Positions 1-10,187 of a stretch of DNA of 64,000 nucleotides are shown here, piece after piece (the first letter of the stretch is position 1; each line of letters begins with the position of its first letter). A model generated the notes under the pieces. That model was not told the origin of the DNA. It made no database searches and saw only the letters and a list, made by a program, of their open reading frames with translations. A program made the position numbers and the translations under genes. The DNA comes from Arcuatula senhousia. Lineage: Eukaryota > Mollusca > Bivalvia > Mytilida > Mytilidae. The stretch lies in assembly GCA_963971305.1 (NCBI GenBank), contig OZ020309.1, positions 5,821,001 to 5,885,000 of the forward strand. Reading direction: 5' to 3'.

Positions 1-920
1 CATTACAGTATAAATTTGATCTGTTCTCCAAACTTTTTTAACACATTAAGGGCCAAATAAGCACCTTAAAGCCCCTACCCCTTTGTTAAGATAAATTTCA
101 TACCATAAACTGTGTAAAAATGTTGACATTTAGTGAATTTCCCAGAAAACAATAAATGCTGATACGTGCAATGAAGAACACACAGAAATTAATCAGTATA
201 TTTCAAAGTGTCAAATCGAGCACAGCTTGCATGCGGGCAAACAAAGTGCCCGCCTGAACGTACAGCTCTACCGAATCTGTTCCCACAAAAAAAATGCCTA
301 ATGCTGATATTGGTTATTCATGTCTTGACCACAGTGAATTTGCAAATAATTACCAATTTTGCTAGTCGCATTTCATTAAAATATCTATGTAATAAGAAAA
401 AAGGAGAAAAAATATTCTGCTGACGATGAGTTGCTATATTTTTAGTAATAATTTGTTTTTATTTGAACGGTTCTACTTTTCTCTTTTACGTTCAATTGAC
501 CCAATCATCCCGCCCTAAAGGTCTAGAAAATGCACCAAAATAAAAAAAATAAATACGATGATTGCATATCATTTTTTCATTGCATCGTTTCAAAATCAAA
601 TACTTTGTACCCTGTCTTAGAAAATTAAACAATTAAGCTAAACACGTTAATATTACACGTCTTCAGTTCAAAATATTTCATTCGGGTGACTCTTGATCTT
701 AAACAAAAACGTACATCGCACATGTTTTAGGTAAACAAATATTTGTACATCATAAAGTGTCAAAGTCCTTTCGGGAATGGGGTTCTTTAGATGTTAAGTT
801 TTGATTTCTAAACGGTTTTATTCTTCAACAACATGCGCGGAACTTTGTCATATGAGTACAAAAAGAAGATCCATCTATTCTGTTTCATTTTATAATGTTG
901 ACGGTTTTTGTTTTGTATTT
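1..920. other. No gene seen
   Basis: AT-rich sequence with only short frames of low-complexity composition. If the RNF213-like gene continues leftward, this would be intron. Confidence 0.6.
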
Positions 921-1292
921 GTACACAGGAAATATCGCAACATATGTTCGAAAACATATGTTCATCTTATGTTTGGTTGCCCATATGATAATCATATGTT
1001 TTCAAACATATGTTAAACATATGACGAACATATGTTTAACATATGGTAACAAACATCATAAAATTTAAAATGTGAGTCATGCATTGGCAATTCATTTAAA
1101 ATGGTTTTCTTCATTTTTTTCTTAAACATATGTTTATCAGATGAAAACATAAAACACATGATGAACATATGTTTTCAAACATATATTTATCATATTGGCA
1201 CCAAACATAAGGTAATCATATGTTAAACGTAATAATAGCATTATGCTTCTTTAAACATATGGTTAACATATGTTGCAAGTTTTCCTGTGTAC
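921..1292. mobile_element. Small MITE-like palindromic element rich in ACATATGT
   Basis: Terminal inverted repeats GTACACAGGAAA...GCAACATATG (left) and CATATGTTGC...TTTCCTGTGTAC (right) bound 372 bp. The interior contains more than ten copies of AACATATGTT or one-base variants in both orientations, so it can fold on itself. No target duplication was identified. Confidence 0.6.
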
Positions 1293-2227
1293 CTGTGTAA
1301 TAATATTATGCTGTGCTCGCATTTAGGCAATGCCTACTCCATATTAATAGATAAATACTGACAAATCTTGTTTCTTGTCTTAAAAATACAATACAAAAAA
1401 TGGTAAAATGGTTAATTTGGTTATGCTGTATATCGATACTTCAAGGAGTAACCTTTCATTTACACTGTTATTTAGGTTTTATACGGCATACATATGTTGA
1501 CTTGTCATGAAGAAAGCAGTACATTTGTTTTATCAGATACTTACTATTTTTCAAGAAGCGCATTGCAGACAAAAATGGTTAGTATCTCGGGGAAACAAAT
1601 GTACTGTTTTCCGAGTGGCCAGTATGCAAATGTTTTATCATACCATATTGGTACACTCAGTAACTAAAACCAAGCCTTCTGTGAAATTTCTATAGTGTAA
1701 TATAGCCGCGCCATTTTCAAATCATCCATGTACCATTTTCCTAGATATAATTAAACTTTTGTATACGACTCACTACAAAATAGTTAAAATGTTCATCTAT
1801 ATCTAAGAGGTTGTCCAAGCAAAATCCCGGCGATAGCTTGCACTTGACAATTCTTTTTTTTCAAAACTTTTCATTGATTTCACATCAGGTTAACATCCAT
1901 CCCCCAAAACAAATACAGATTTTGGGTTTATTGAAGTGATAACTTAGATATGATTTATACAGAATGCATTGACAATATGCAGAAAAAGGGAGATAACTCT
2001 TGCATATTTACAAAATTTGGTCGCTTTCTACATGAACTTCAATGCTGAATCACAAGTCATCCATGCTGCTTTCAAAGGAATCCTGGTGATTTTTGTTTAC
2101 ATATGAGACCAACAATACATTAAAACAATCAATTTGCTGGGGCAAAATTCTGTAGGCTTTTGCATTATTTCTACATGGACAGCCTCTTAATAGAAAAAAA
2201 ATGATGTACATTAAAAATATTACCTCG

Positions 2228-2395
2228 AAGATCCCCCAAGCTCACTTAATCGTTCCCTTTCGATTGAAGCTAGTGATCGTTCTGAATCCGTCCATCTTAT
2301 AAAAGTAAATTCATTCTGAGCAGGTAAAGAATTGTTTTCTCCCCGTACAGCATTTTCCAAGGTAATGTCATCATTTTCCATACACCAAATGATTG
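2228..2395 (-). CDS. Possible further exon of the RNF213-like gene
   Basis: A 168-nt open stretch lies between TTTTTTAG and CGAG|GTAATA. It encodes IIWCMENDDITLENAVRGEN, then TFIRWTDSERSLASIERERL. Good splice signals, a charged non-repetitive composition and the correct strand make it a candidate exon downstream of exon g. No RNF213 motif was recognised in it and its phase cannot be checked, because the end of exon g is unclear. Confidence 0.3.
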
Positions 2396-2867
2396 CTAAA
2401 AAACAAATGTTCTTCAACGATAGTCACATTCATATTTTGTGGATGCAGATGTCGCATTTCAACTAAAAAATATCAATACTTAAACTTTTGAGTAAAGTGT
2501 ACACACAGGACATAAGCTTAATCTCATTATTTAGAAAAATTCCAAACATTTCCTATGCAAAATGCAAAATAACTCAACAGCTAGGGCTAAACAACAATAA
2601 AAAGTTCAGGAAAAGTACAAAGGTTTGTGCAAATTTAATTGTTTTCGTTAAGATGTATATGCATATACCAAAGAAAAGCCTCTCATTATCAGCAAATTAC
2701 TTAAATAATTGAAACGCAGACCGACAAATTCGTTGTAAATGGCTGTGGAAAAATGAACACAATATCTAGAAAATAGATAACAAGTTAGATAAAATAATTT
2801 ATAGTTAAAATTCTCTTCTGATGAAAAAATATACCAGGTTTGTTTCCTTGTACTGCTCATGGGCGAT

Positions 2868-3035
2868 ATCCTCGGTGCTTGATTTGGCTTCCCTGTTCAA
2901 ACCTTTTGGCTTTTAGTACTTTTCATTCAATACTGTTGGTTTTTGACCTTCCAATGTTTTGATTCAAATGCTGCTAATGAGAGGTTACTCCTTGACATGT
3001 CGATATACAGCAAAACCAAATTAACCATTAATACA
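2868..3035 (+). repeat. Dispersed 170-bp repeat ('tcctcggtgct' family)
   Basis: It contains ATATCCTCGGTGCTTGATTT, then GTTTTGATTCAAATGCTGCT and CCTTGACATGTCGATATACA. Relatives lie at 53850-54020 (+), 43900-44075 (-), 54905-55035 (-), 1395-1460 (-) and about 11205-11280 (+), making six copies in the window. Confidence 0.65.
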
Positions 3036-4379
3036 GTCGTTTTGGTACTGTATTTTATTAGAGGATAGTATAGTTAAGTATCTTCGGGTAAAATATCAAA
3101 ACGATGCTAACTGTTGTTAGCCACGATGCAAACAATTTGTAATTTTGTGACTTATTTGTTGCTTTACTTTTGAATCATTGTTAACTTATATTCAATGATA
3201 ATGATTTTCTATCATTTTCGGGAAATGAGTGTGTTAACAGATGAGATCATTTTCTGACAATATCGTGATATCTTTTTCATGGTCGTTTATTGTTTTTTAC
3301 CAAATTATTGGAATGGAAACTAAAACTATACAATTTCGAATTTAACCCTCGTTGTGTACTTGTAACAGCTGGATTTGGTAAGAAGCAGAGGTACCAATGG
3401 ATTTCTGATTGTCAAAAGTCCGAAAGGGCAGAGACAAAACCAGTAAACACCAACAAGAACGGGACAAAAACAGGAAACATATTGAAAGTAATGGTATGTT
3501 CCACAATTTGACTTCTACTTCATACCCTGCTGGTCAATGTTCCTTTATATCTTATCTTTTTATCTGATATTGATGCAAAAAAAACTTTTTTTACCGCTCA
3601 TTTTTAATATTTTTTCAGTGAGTAAGTTTTTGTTGATTACTTTCTCAAAAAGCACGTGTTGGTGAGTGAAGTTGATCAAAAGTTTGATCTTAACACCATA
3701 CAGTACTTAGAATGTAGTTTCTTCGACCTTTTTAATGAATTCTGTTTCACTGTATTATCATGTGAATGTACATTTTAGCAAATGCACTCGCTGAAGCACA
3801 TGCGATAGGCCAATGAAATTATAACAATATTCTCTTTTAACATAAATAAAAAATCACCAATAATAGAAATCAATTAATGTGCCATTCAATATATAAACAG
3901 TAACTCTAACTCGAACTGGAGTAGTTACTCGATTATTGTCATGAAAATCAATCTTTAGAGTTTAGCAAAATTTCACCTTGAACTTGAAAAATAATTCGAA
4001 GTCGAGTCGTAACCTAAACTTTAACTGAAACTCTAGCTCCAAATTAAACTCGAACTTGATGATTACAAACACCAGTTTTTGATTTGGGAATTTCAATTTA
4101 TGAATTGACTCAAGATTGTTTTATTCCTTCAAGGAAACATGTAATAGAAATTGATTTATAAGAAATGACCACAAAATTTGTTCTGTCTATTGTGTAATAT
4201 GTTCTTTTCATAAACAATGAAAGATCCTTAGTGAGCACGCTCACATACCCCACACGTTCCGCTATTGGACTATCAATGTTATCCTTGAGGAATTAGTATC
4301 GAGCTACAGGAATCAATAATATTGAATGATTGTAAAAGTGAATGTGCAAGTATTTGAATACATGTATCATAACAAAGTT
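3036..4379. other. No gene seen
   Basis: AT-rich. It holds the SINE-like fragment at 3375-3482 and a loosely repetitive 'ctcgaact' stretch near 3905-4060. No splice-flanked coding stretch was found on the minus strand. Confidence 0.55.
3375..3482 (+). repeat. SINE-like repeat fragment
   Basis: A 5' part of the family: GGTAAGAAGCAGAGGTACCA, then AAACCAGTAAACACCAACAA and GAACGGGACAAAAACAGG. It produces a spurious small open frame. Confidence 0.65.
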
Positions 4380-5180
4380 ATACCAAATTTCTAAGTCCAA
4401 AGGGCTATAACTCCAACAAAAATTTGGGGATATAAAATTCCTGTTTACATGCACAACTACATATACTGTACTTCTTGCATACCAAGTTTCATTAAATTCT
4501 GTTCAGTAGTATTTTAGGAGTTGCGTTCACAATCTGTAATCATGATTTAGGGCCATAACTCCCACAAAAATTCCTGGTGATGTGCACTACTACATATGGT
4601 GTACTTCTTGCATACCAAGTTTTGTTAACTCCAACTCCAACAAAAATTTGCGGATAAAAAATTCCTGGTAATATGCACAACACCATATGGTGTACTTCTT
4701 GCATACCTAGTTTCAATAAATTCTGTTCAGTAGTTTAAGAGGAGTTGGGATTACAAACTGTTATCATGCTTTTTTGCAAATTTCTAAGTCCAAAGGGCCA
4801 TAACTCCAACAAAAATTTGCTGATAAGAAATTCCTTGTAATATGCACAACTACATATGGTGTACTTCTTGCATACCAAGTTTCGTTGAATTCTGTTCAGT
4901 AGTTTAAGAGGAGTTGCGATTACAAACTGTTATCATGATTTTCTGCAAATTTATAAGTCCAAAGGGCCATAACTCCTACAAATATTTGCTGATCAAAAAT
5001 TCCTTGTAATATGCACAACTATATTTAGTGTACTTCTTGCATACCAAGTTGCGTTAAATTCTGTACAGTAGTTTAAGAGGAGTTGCGATTACAAACTTTG
5101 ATCACAGACGGACAGACGGACGGACGGACGGACCAGTCAAAAACATTATACCCTTCGCAACTTCGTTGCGTTGGGTATAA
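4380..5180 (+). mobile_element. Pearl-like element (tandem core, ACGG microsatellite, terminal hairpin)
   Basis: Four to five imperfect 150-180 bp units share the phrases CCAAAGGGCCATAACTCCAA, then TATGCACAAC, GTGTACTTCTTGCATACC and GAGGAGTTGCGATTACAAAC. They are followed by GACGGACAGACGGACGGACG (5107-5133) and a hairpin around CGCAACTTCGTTGCG (5156-5170). This tandem-core, ACRG-microsatellite and inverted-tail layout is known from bivalve pearl elements. It adjoins exon g of the RNF213-like gene. Confidence 0.65.
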
Positions 5181-5189
5181 TTATTCACC

Positions 5190-5916
5190 AAAATGGCTTT
5201 CCTTCTTCAAAAACAGTTGGCAAATAACCCGTATATACATTGCGTTGTGTATACGTTTGACTATAGCTATACAAAACAATTGTACCTTCGTCTATCTCGT
5301 CAGGAGCATGGTGTTTTAATGCCTCTCTGGCAAGTTCGATTGAATATAAGTTTGAAATTTCGTCTAAGAATTTTTGAACTTTTTCTGTCTCTGATTCATT
5401 TCCATTTGTTTGTCTTGACTCTTCAGTCCGATTTATGTCTTGTCTTTGAACATTTTGTTGTTCTATTTGTTGTTTTGCCGCTGCCATAGCCTTTATGATA
5501 TTTTCTTGTGTACATCCTTTTTTTATGTCTGACAACAGTGGATAGATCAGCGAGGAAGGTTCTTCGTTTGATCCAACCTTAGCAAGTTCTTGTTGTAGTA
5601 TCATTATTTGGTCGATGGTAAAAAAGTTTAATAATTGAAACTTATTCCTTTTTTGGTCTATATAATGCACCCATTGAGAGTGGCAGTCCTCCAGATATTC
5701 TCCAATTTTCGAAATGATCGAACTGACATCTTGTATATTACTGTCTAAGCAACCCCTCAATGTCACTTGATTATCACCAGTTCCAAAATTTATGTGAAAG
5801 CATGCAGCTCTGCTTTTATCGCAAAGAATTTGAACATACCACTGTGTAAAAAATACACAACCCCCATTTACCAGTTTGGTGTAAATATTGGAAAGGATAA
5901 CCACTGCATCTAATAT
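5190..5916 (-). CDS. RNF213-like: RNF213-like gene, exon g (3' boundary unresolved)
   Basis: The acceptor CATCTTGTAG before 5916 gives ILDAVVILSNIYTKLVNGG in frame with exon f. Further conserved stretches are WVHYIDQKRNKFQLLNFFTI, then QIMILQQELAKV and SDIKKGCTQENIIKA. These match the 'W--F---KR----YLNF-T-EQL-YL--EL' region of RNF213, just before its AAA+ core. The frame stays open to a TGA at 5185-5187. The true donor may be near there (TG|GTGAAT) or up to about 60 nt earlier. Pearl-like repeat sequence begins within 15 bp of the frame's end. Confidence 0.83.
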
Positions 5917-6501
5917 CTACAAGATGTAATTCAAATGTGAATCAAATATTTGCTATATTAGAATAAACATGAACGTGATCAGAAATAACTCAAATATTAA
6001 AGAAAGATAGCTTTTAAAAGTAAGACAGAATTTTAGCACTTGTTTACATCCTCATCTGTATTCAGCTGAACGATATTACACAAACTTATTTTCACGATTT
6101 CTCATGATTTTTACATGCCACGATTTTTCGTAGCTTCATTGTCATTGATCTAGTTTAGGTTTTATAGCAAATTGTCTTCCTTGCAGACAATCTTCATATT
6201 GATTAAAGTTTTAACCATGAAAATCGATAATTTGATATTCAATTTCGTGTTTAAAAAGACACAGTACAACATGCTCAAAATCTCATTTCATATTATTCAT
6301 GTTCAACAGTTGCATATCTTTTATTCTCTGGGTTAACCAAAACAAGTAACTACATGTAGTTAAATATTAGTACTTGCGTCATGACAATAGATAGATAACT
6401 GATAATAATGTAAAAGGCAGAAGATTTTCATTTCAAATTGTAAATTTAAGAACAAACGATACGGAATATATGAAAAAAATTATAAACATCATTCATTTTA
6501 C

Positions 6502-6663
6502 CTGCATGAATCTGTCTATATGTTCTTTTCCTTGTTCATCTTTTCCAGCTACAAGCATTAGTCTAGACTGTAGATCAATGAGATGTTCGTACGTGTACCT
6601 ATTTCTTGGCAGTTTTTTGCCTTCATATTCTGATACTTTAAGTTCCATTACTTCATTTAAAGT
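6502..6663 (-). CDS. RNF213-like: RNF213-like gene, exon f downstream of the giant transposon
   Basis: The exon has 162 nt (54 codons), phase 0 at both ends, between ACCATTTCAG and ATGCAG|GTAAAA. It encodes TLNEVMELKVSEYEGKKLPR, then YEHLIDLQSRLMLVAGKDEQ and a HIDRFMQ end. The L--L-S-LML--GK---- pattern follows the exon-e segment in RNF213. The phase matches exon e exactly, so the gene is continuous across the transposon if the intron is removed. Confidence 0.9.
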
Positions 6664-7401
6664 CTGAAATGGTTATAATTTAAAGTGTTAACTAAACAAA
6701 GTCTTGTTTTTATGTTACATACTTATGCTGAAAACTATGATATAAGATTTTATCATATTTTAACTTTGACATCAGTGAAACGCCACATACATCTAGTGTT
6801 TTAATTACAACATTGCATTTTTTGGGGCAGACATACCGGAAAAATTGAAGATCGCAATAGTCCTGAACTGGTACAGGCATTTCAAAAGAACCAGGTTTTA
6901 TGGTCAAAAGATAATCATTTATATTATTTAATTTTGTTAGTTGAGTGTTAAATATCCAATCTTCTCTTTTAGTTGATATTATAGGCACGATGTTCAAGCT
7001 TGCCCTATTTCAATTGGTTGAAACAAAGCAGACAGCAATCATTTTAACAGGCCTTTGTGACAGAATATAAGTTTCTTATGCACATTAATAAATGGGTGGT
7101 GGAATAATCGATATCATTTTGTTTTAGTTTTTTTCTTTGTTTTACACTAGAGGCCGAAAGCCACCAGTCGGTGCAGAAAGACACTATGACACATGAACTA
7201 ATGTTCCATTGCATATACTGTAGGTTCATTATTTTTCGTGGGGTATCAATTTCCGTTGTTTTTTTGGCTGGCCTTGATCCATATATTTTGATATCTCACG
7301 AAAAGTAGATATAGCATTTATCTTTATGCTGCAGAATTTATAACAACGAATATTATTAATTTATATTTTTTACTTGATTTGATTAGTTGAATCATACCCA
7401 C
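6664..7401. other. RNF213-like intron sequence between exon f and the giant transposon
   Basis: The minus-strand frames here (6710-6997 and 7044-7229) lack splice signals and RNF213 motifs. With the element removed, this joins 41427-42567 to give an intron of about 1.9 kb. Confidence 0.6.
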
Positions 7402-8640
7402 AGGTAGTAATGTGTCATATCGTACAATGTTTGGTAAAGGGATTTTGTCATGGTATGGTAAAGGGAGGTCATGGTTTGTACAAGGGATTTATTTCTAAAA
7501 TATGTAAAAATACCTTTAACACGATAAATTTTGAAAAGGGAAAATATAAAATTCCCTAATTTTACTTGATTCTCCCAACAATATGCGTTTACTGTTAAGT
7601 TCTCACACACATTTAAGCAAAACCAGGATTTATTTCTCTTGTAAACTACTACAAGAGGGTCGACCCTCTTCAAAACGTTTTGAAAGAAGGTCTACATCTA
7701 AGGTTTCAAAATATAAATCGACATCTGAGGTACGACCCTCTCAGAAAGGCTTTACAACAATGTAACTATATCCGAGGATAGAGGGTCGACCCTCTCAGAA
7801 AGGCTTCAAAACATTGAATAACTACCTACCCTTTCAAAAAACGTAAAACGAATGTGTATCTGAAGGATGATGGTCGACCCTCTCAGAAAAGGGTTCAAAA
7901 GAATCGATAGCTATTTGAGGGTCGACCCTATCAGAAAGGCTTCAGAACAATCGATAACTATCTGAGGGTCGACCCTCTCAGAAAGGCTTCCAGACTATGT
8001 ATCTGAGAATAGAGGGTCGACTCTCTGAGAAAGGCTTTAAAACAATCGATAGCTTTCTGAGTGTCGACCCTCTCAGAAAAGGGTTCAAAAGAATCGATAG
8101 CTATTTGAGGGTCGACCGTATTAGAAAGGCTTCAGAACAATCGATAACTATCTGAGGGTCGACCCTCTCAGAAAGACTTCCAGACTATGTATCTGAGAAT
8201 AGAGGGTCGACTCTCTCAGAAAGTCTTCAAAGCCATAGATAACTATCTGAGGGTCGACCCTCTCAGAAAACTTTAAACAAATGTGTACATGTATCTGAGG
8301 GTAGAGGGTCGATCCTCTCAAAAAGGCTTCAAAACAATTAATAGTTCCTCTTAGAAAAGCTTCAAAACAATGAATAACTATCTGAGGGTCGACCCTCTCA
8401 GAAAGACTTCCAGACAATGTATAAATATCTGAGGGTCGACCCTCTCAGAAAGGCTTCCTGACAAAGTATAAATATCTGAGGGTCGACCCTCTCAGAAAAG
8501 CTTCAAAACAATGAATAAATATCTGAGGGTCGACCCTCTGAGAAAGGCTTTAAAACAAAGGACAGCTATCGGAGGGTTGACCCTCTGAGAAAGGCTTTAA
8601 AACAATGCATTATATCTGCGAGTCGATCCTCTTGTAGGGA
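7402..8640 (+). repeat. Left inverted arm of the giant transposon
   Basis: The outer 250 bp (7402-7655) holds the tip, two TCATGGT..GGTAAAGGGA motifs and a unique block ending near 7655. The inner 1 kb is an array of a roughly 47-bp unit, each unit containing the palindrome GAGGGTCGACCCTC or a one- to three-base variant followed by a TCAGAAAGGCTTCAAAACAA-like spacer. About 19 palindromes are visible, for example near 7657, 7780, 7966, 8154, 8250, 8384, 8432, 8478 and 8526. Open frames across the array are satellite translations, not genes. Confidence 0.85.
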
Positions 8641-9387
8641 GTCAAGCTTATAGTTTGAACATTTTTGAAGTAGAGCATTTAGGGACCACCACATTGAAAA
8701 GACCGGGATAAACTACGTATCACACTCAAGCTTTGAGGGGGCTTTCTTAGACATTCATAGAATGATTCAAATTAAATTCATGTTAAGTTAGCCGTCTTTA
8801 AATGAATAAAAACAAATTAAAAGGAACAATATTTTCCGTCTTTCAAAATATAGTCAACAATTTGGTAATGTTTGTATAGATGTATTTTGTCTTTTAATGC
8901 TATAACTAGAGCTGCTAACTATATATATATTTAAAAATCATTAAGATTAAAATAAGTTTTATTTAATTGATAATTAAATCGACATTTCGGGTGAAACAAT
9001 TAATATGAATTTCATACAACGATAAATAATACTGAATACATTTATACATTTTAATACATTAAAACATAATATGGTGTTAACCTTATTCTGTATTAACCAA
9101 TAAATTGAACATGAAAAGTTCTAAATACATTCTCTTCACTATAAATATATTTTCATTATTCAATTACTACCCATACAAAAATCTTCATTTACTTTTCATA
9201 TCTTCAAAAAACAAAACAGATCAATGGGTGAAATATAACGCTTAAGTTTTGCCTTATCAAATGAAAAGAAAGTGCAAACATTTCATTACAATAGATTCTA
9301 AAAAGCTTGATGATATATTTACTTGACAGCAAAAAGGTATACAGATGATTTAATTTTTAACAGTTAATAATAACACCATACATAAAA
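8641..9387. other. Space between the left array and the ParB-like stop codon
   Basis: AT-rich DNA with no open frame of note. It should contain the 3' UTR and polyadenylation site of the ParB-like gene. A reverse-strand AATAAA lies near 8958-8964. Confidence 0.5.
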
Positions 9388-10187
9388 TTAAATCTTCAAA
9401 TGGCAAGGCTTCAAAACCCTCTTAACTTTGTCCATGGTGAATTCAACAAGATATCCTAAAAAAACAGACAAAATTATATATGTATTGGCTGTTATCATGA
9501 ACCAACTAACAATTTTGAAAAAAGTTTTTTTGTGTTTTTAATAATTTTGCTGAACTACATTTAAAAGGAAGTTAAATCACATAAATTCATCAAGACATGT
9601 AAGATGGACCAATTTTTATCTGCTTAAATACTTCACCAATATCACTATATTCAATATTTCTATCAATCTGCCAGGATTTTGTTGTATTTATGATTCTTGA
9701 TATTCCGTTAGTTGAATTTCTAATTTCTAATATTCACTATTAGCCCCTTTGACAGCTCATTCATTGTGTTTATTTTATAATTGTTTCTTCTCGGAATATC
9801 TTCCTACCCCCATGTACAGGTTACTCAAAGTTATAATTATTTGGGTTTTACATTGTTCAAGTTCGGCATATTTGGGTTTTATTAGTGGTACGATATGCTC
9901 TTCATATTCATATAGTATTTGCACTTTCAATCTTTGTGATGTAATTAAGAACGTCTCTGATGAGTCTCGAATAGACAAATGTTCTTCGGGTGTAGCAAAA
10001 TGTAATTCTTGGAACTTTGTAGCATTGTTTATTCTCAATTGCTTATTTCTTTATTTTTTCTTGTATTTTTAAAGTACACACCTGTTTTTTTCTCTCCGCG
10101 AACTATAGCATCATACCATGTGTTGTCCTCCTTCCAGAAGGCTTGGATCTTTTGATCAACAGTATATTCCTTTATCATACATGTACC
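9388..10187 (-). CDS. Tudor-like C-terminus (exons 16-17 of the ParB-like gene)
   Basis: Exon 16 (10187-10082) and exon 17 (9455-9388) together encode residues 661-717. The pattern IQAFWKEDNTWYDAIVRG, then GYLVEFT and V.RVL, follows the Tudor barrel layout of strand, D/E-x-x-W-Y-x-A, and a V-x-F strand. Aromatic residues W and Y suited to a cage are present. The usual Y-G-N turn is replaced by MDKVK, so methyl-lysine or methyl-arginine binding is uncertain. The stop is TAA at 9388-9390. Confidence 0.62.

Noticed and set aside
6710..6997. 95-residue minus-strand frame near RNF213-like exon f
   Set aside because: Exons e and f already join in phase and in conserved order, and this frame has no acceptor or donor that fits between them.
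8148..8417. Open frame repeating FLRGSTL on the minus strand (and its mirror at 38863-39168)
   Set aside because: It is a translation of the palindromic satellite, with no splice signals or start context.
7655..8640. CRISPR-like array (regular palindromic repeats with spacers)
   Set aside because: Spacers are also repeated, the host is an intron-bearing eukaryote, and an inverted copy lies at the other end of the same element. It is a subterminal satellite.
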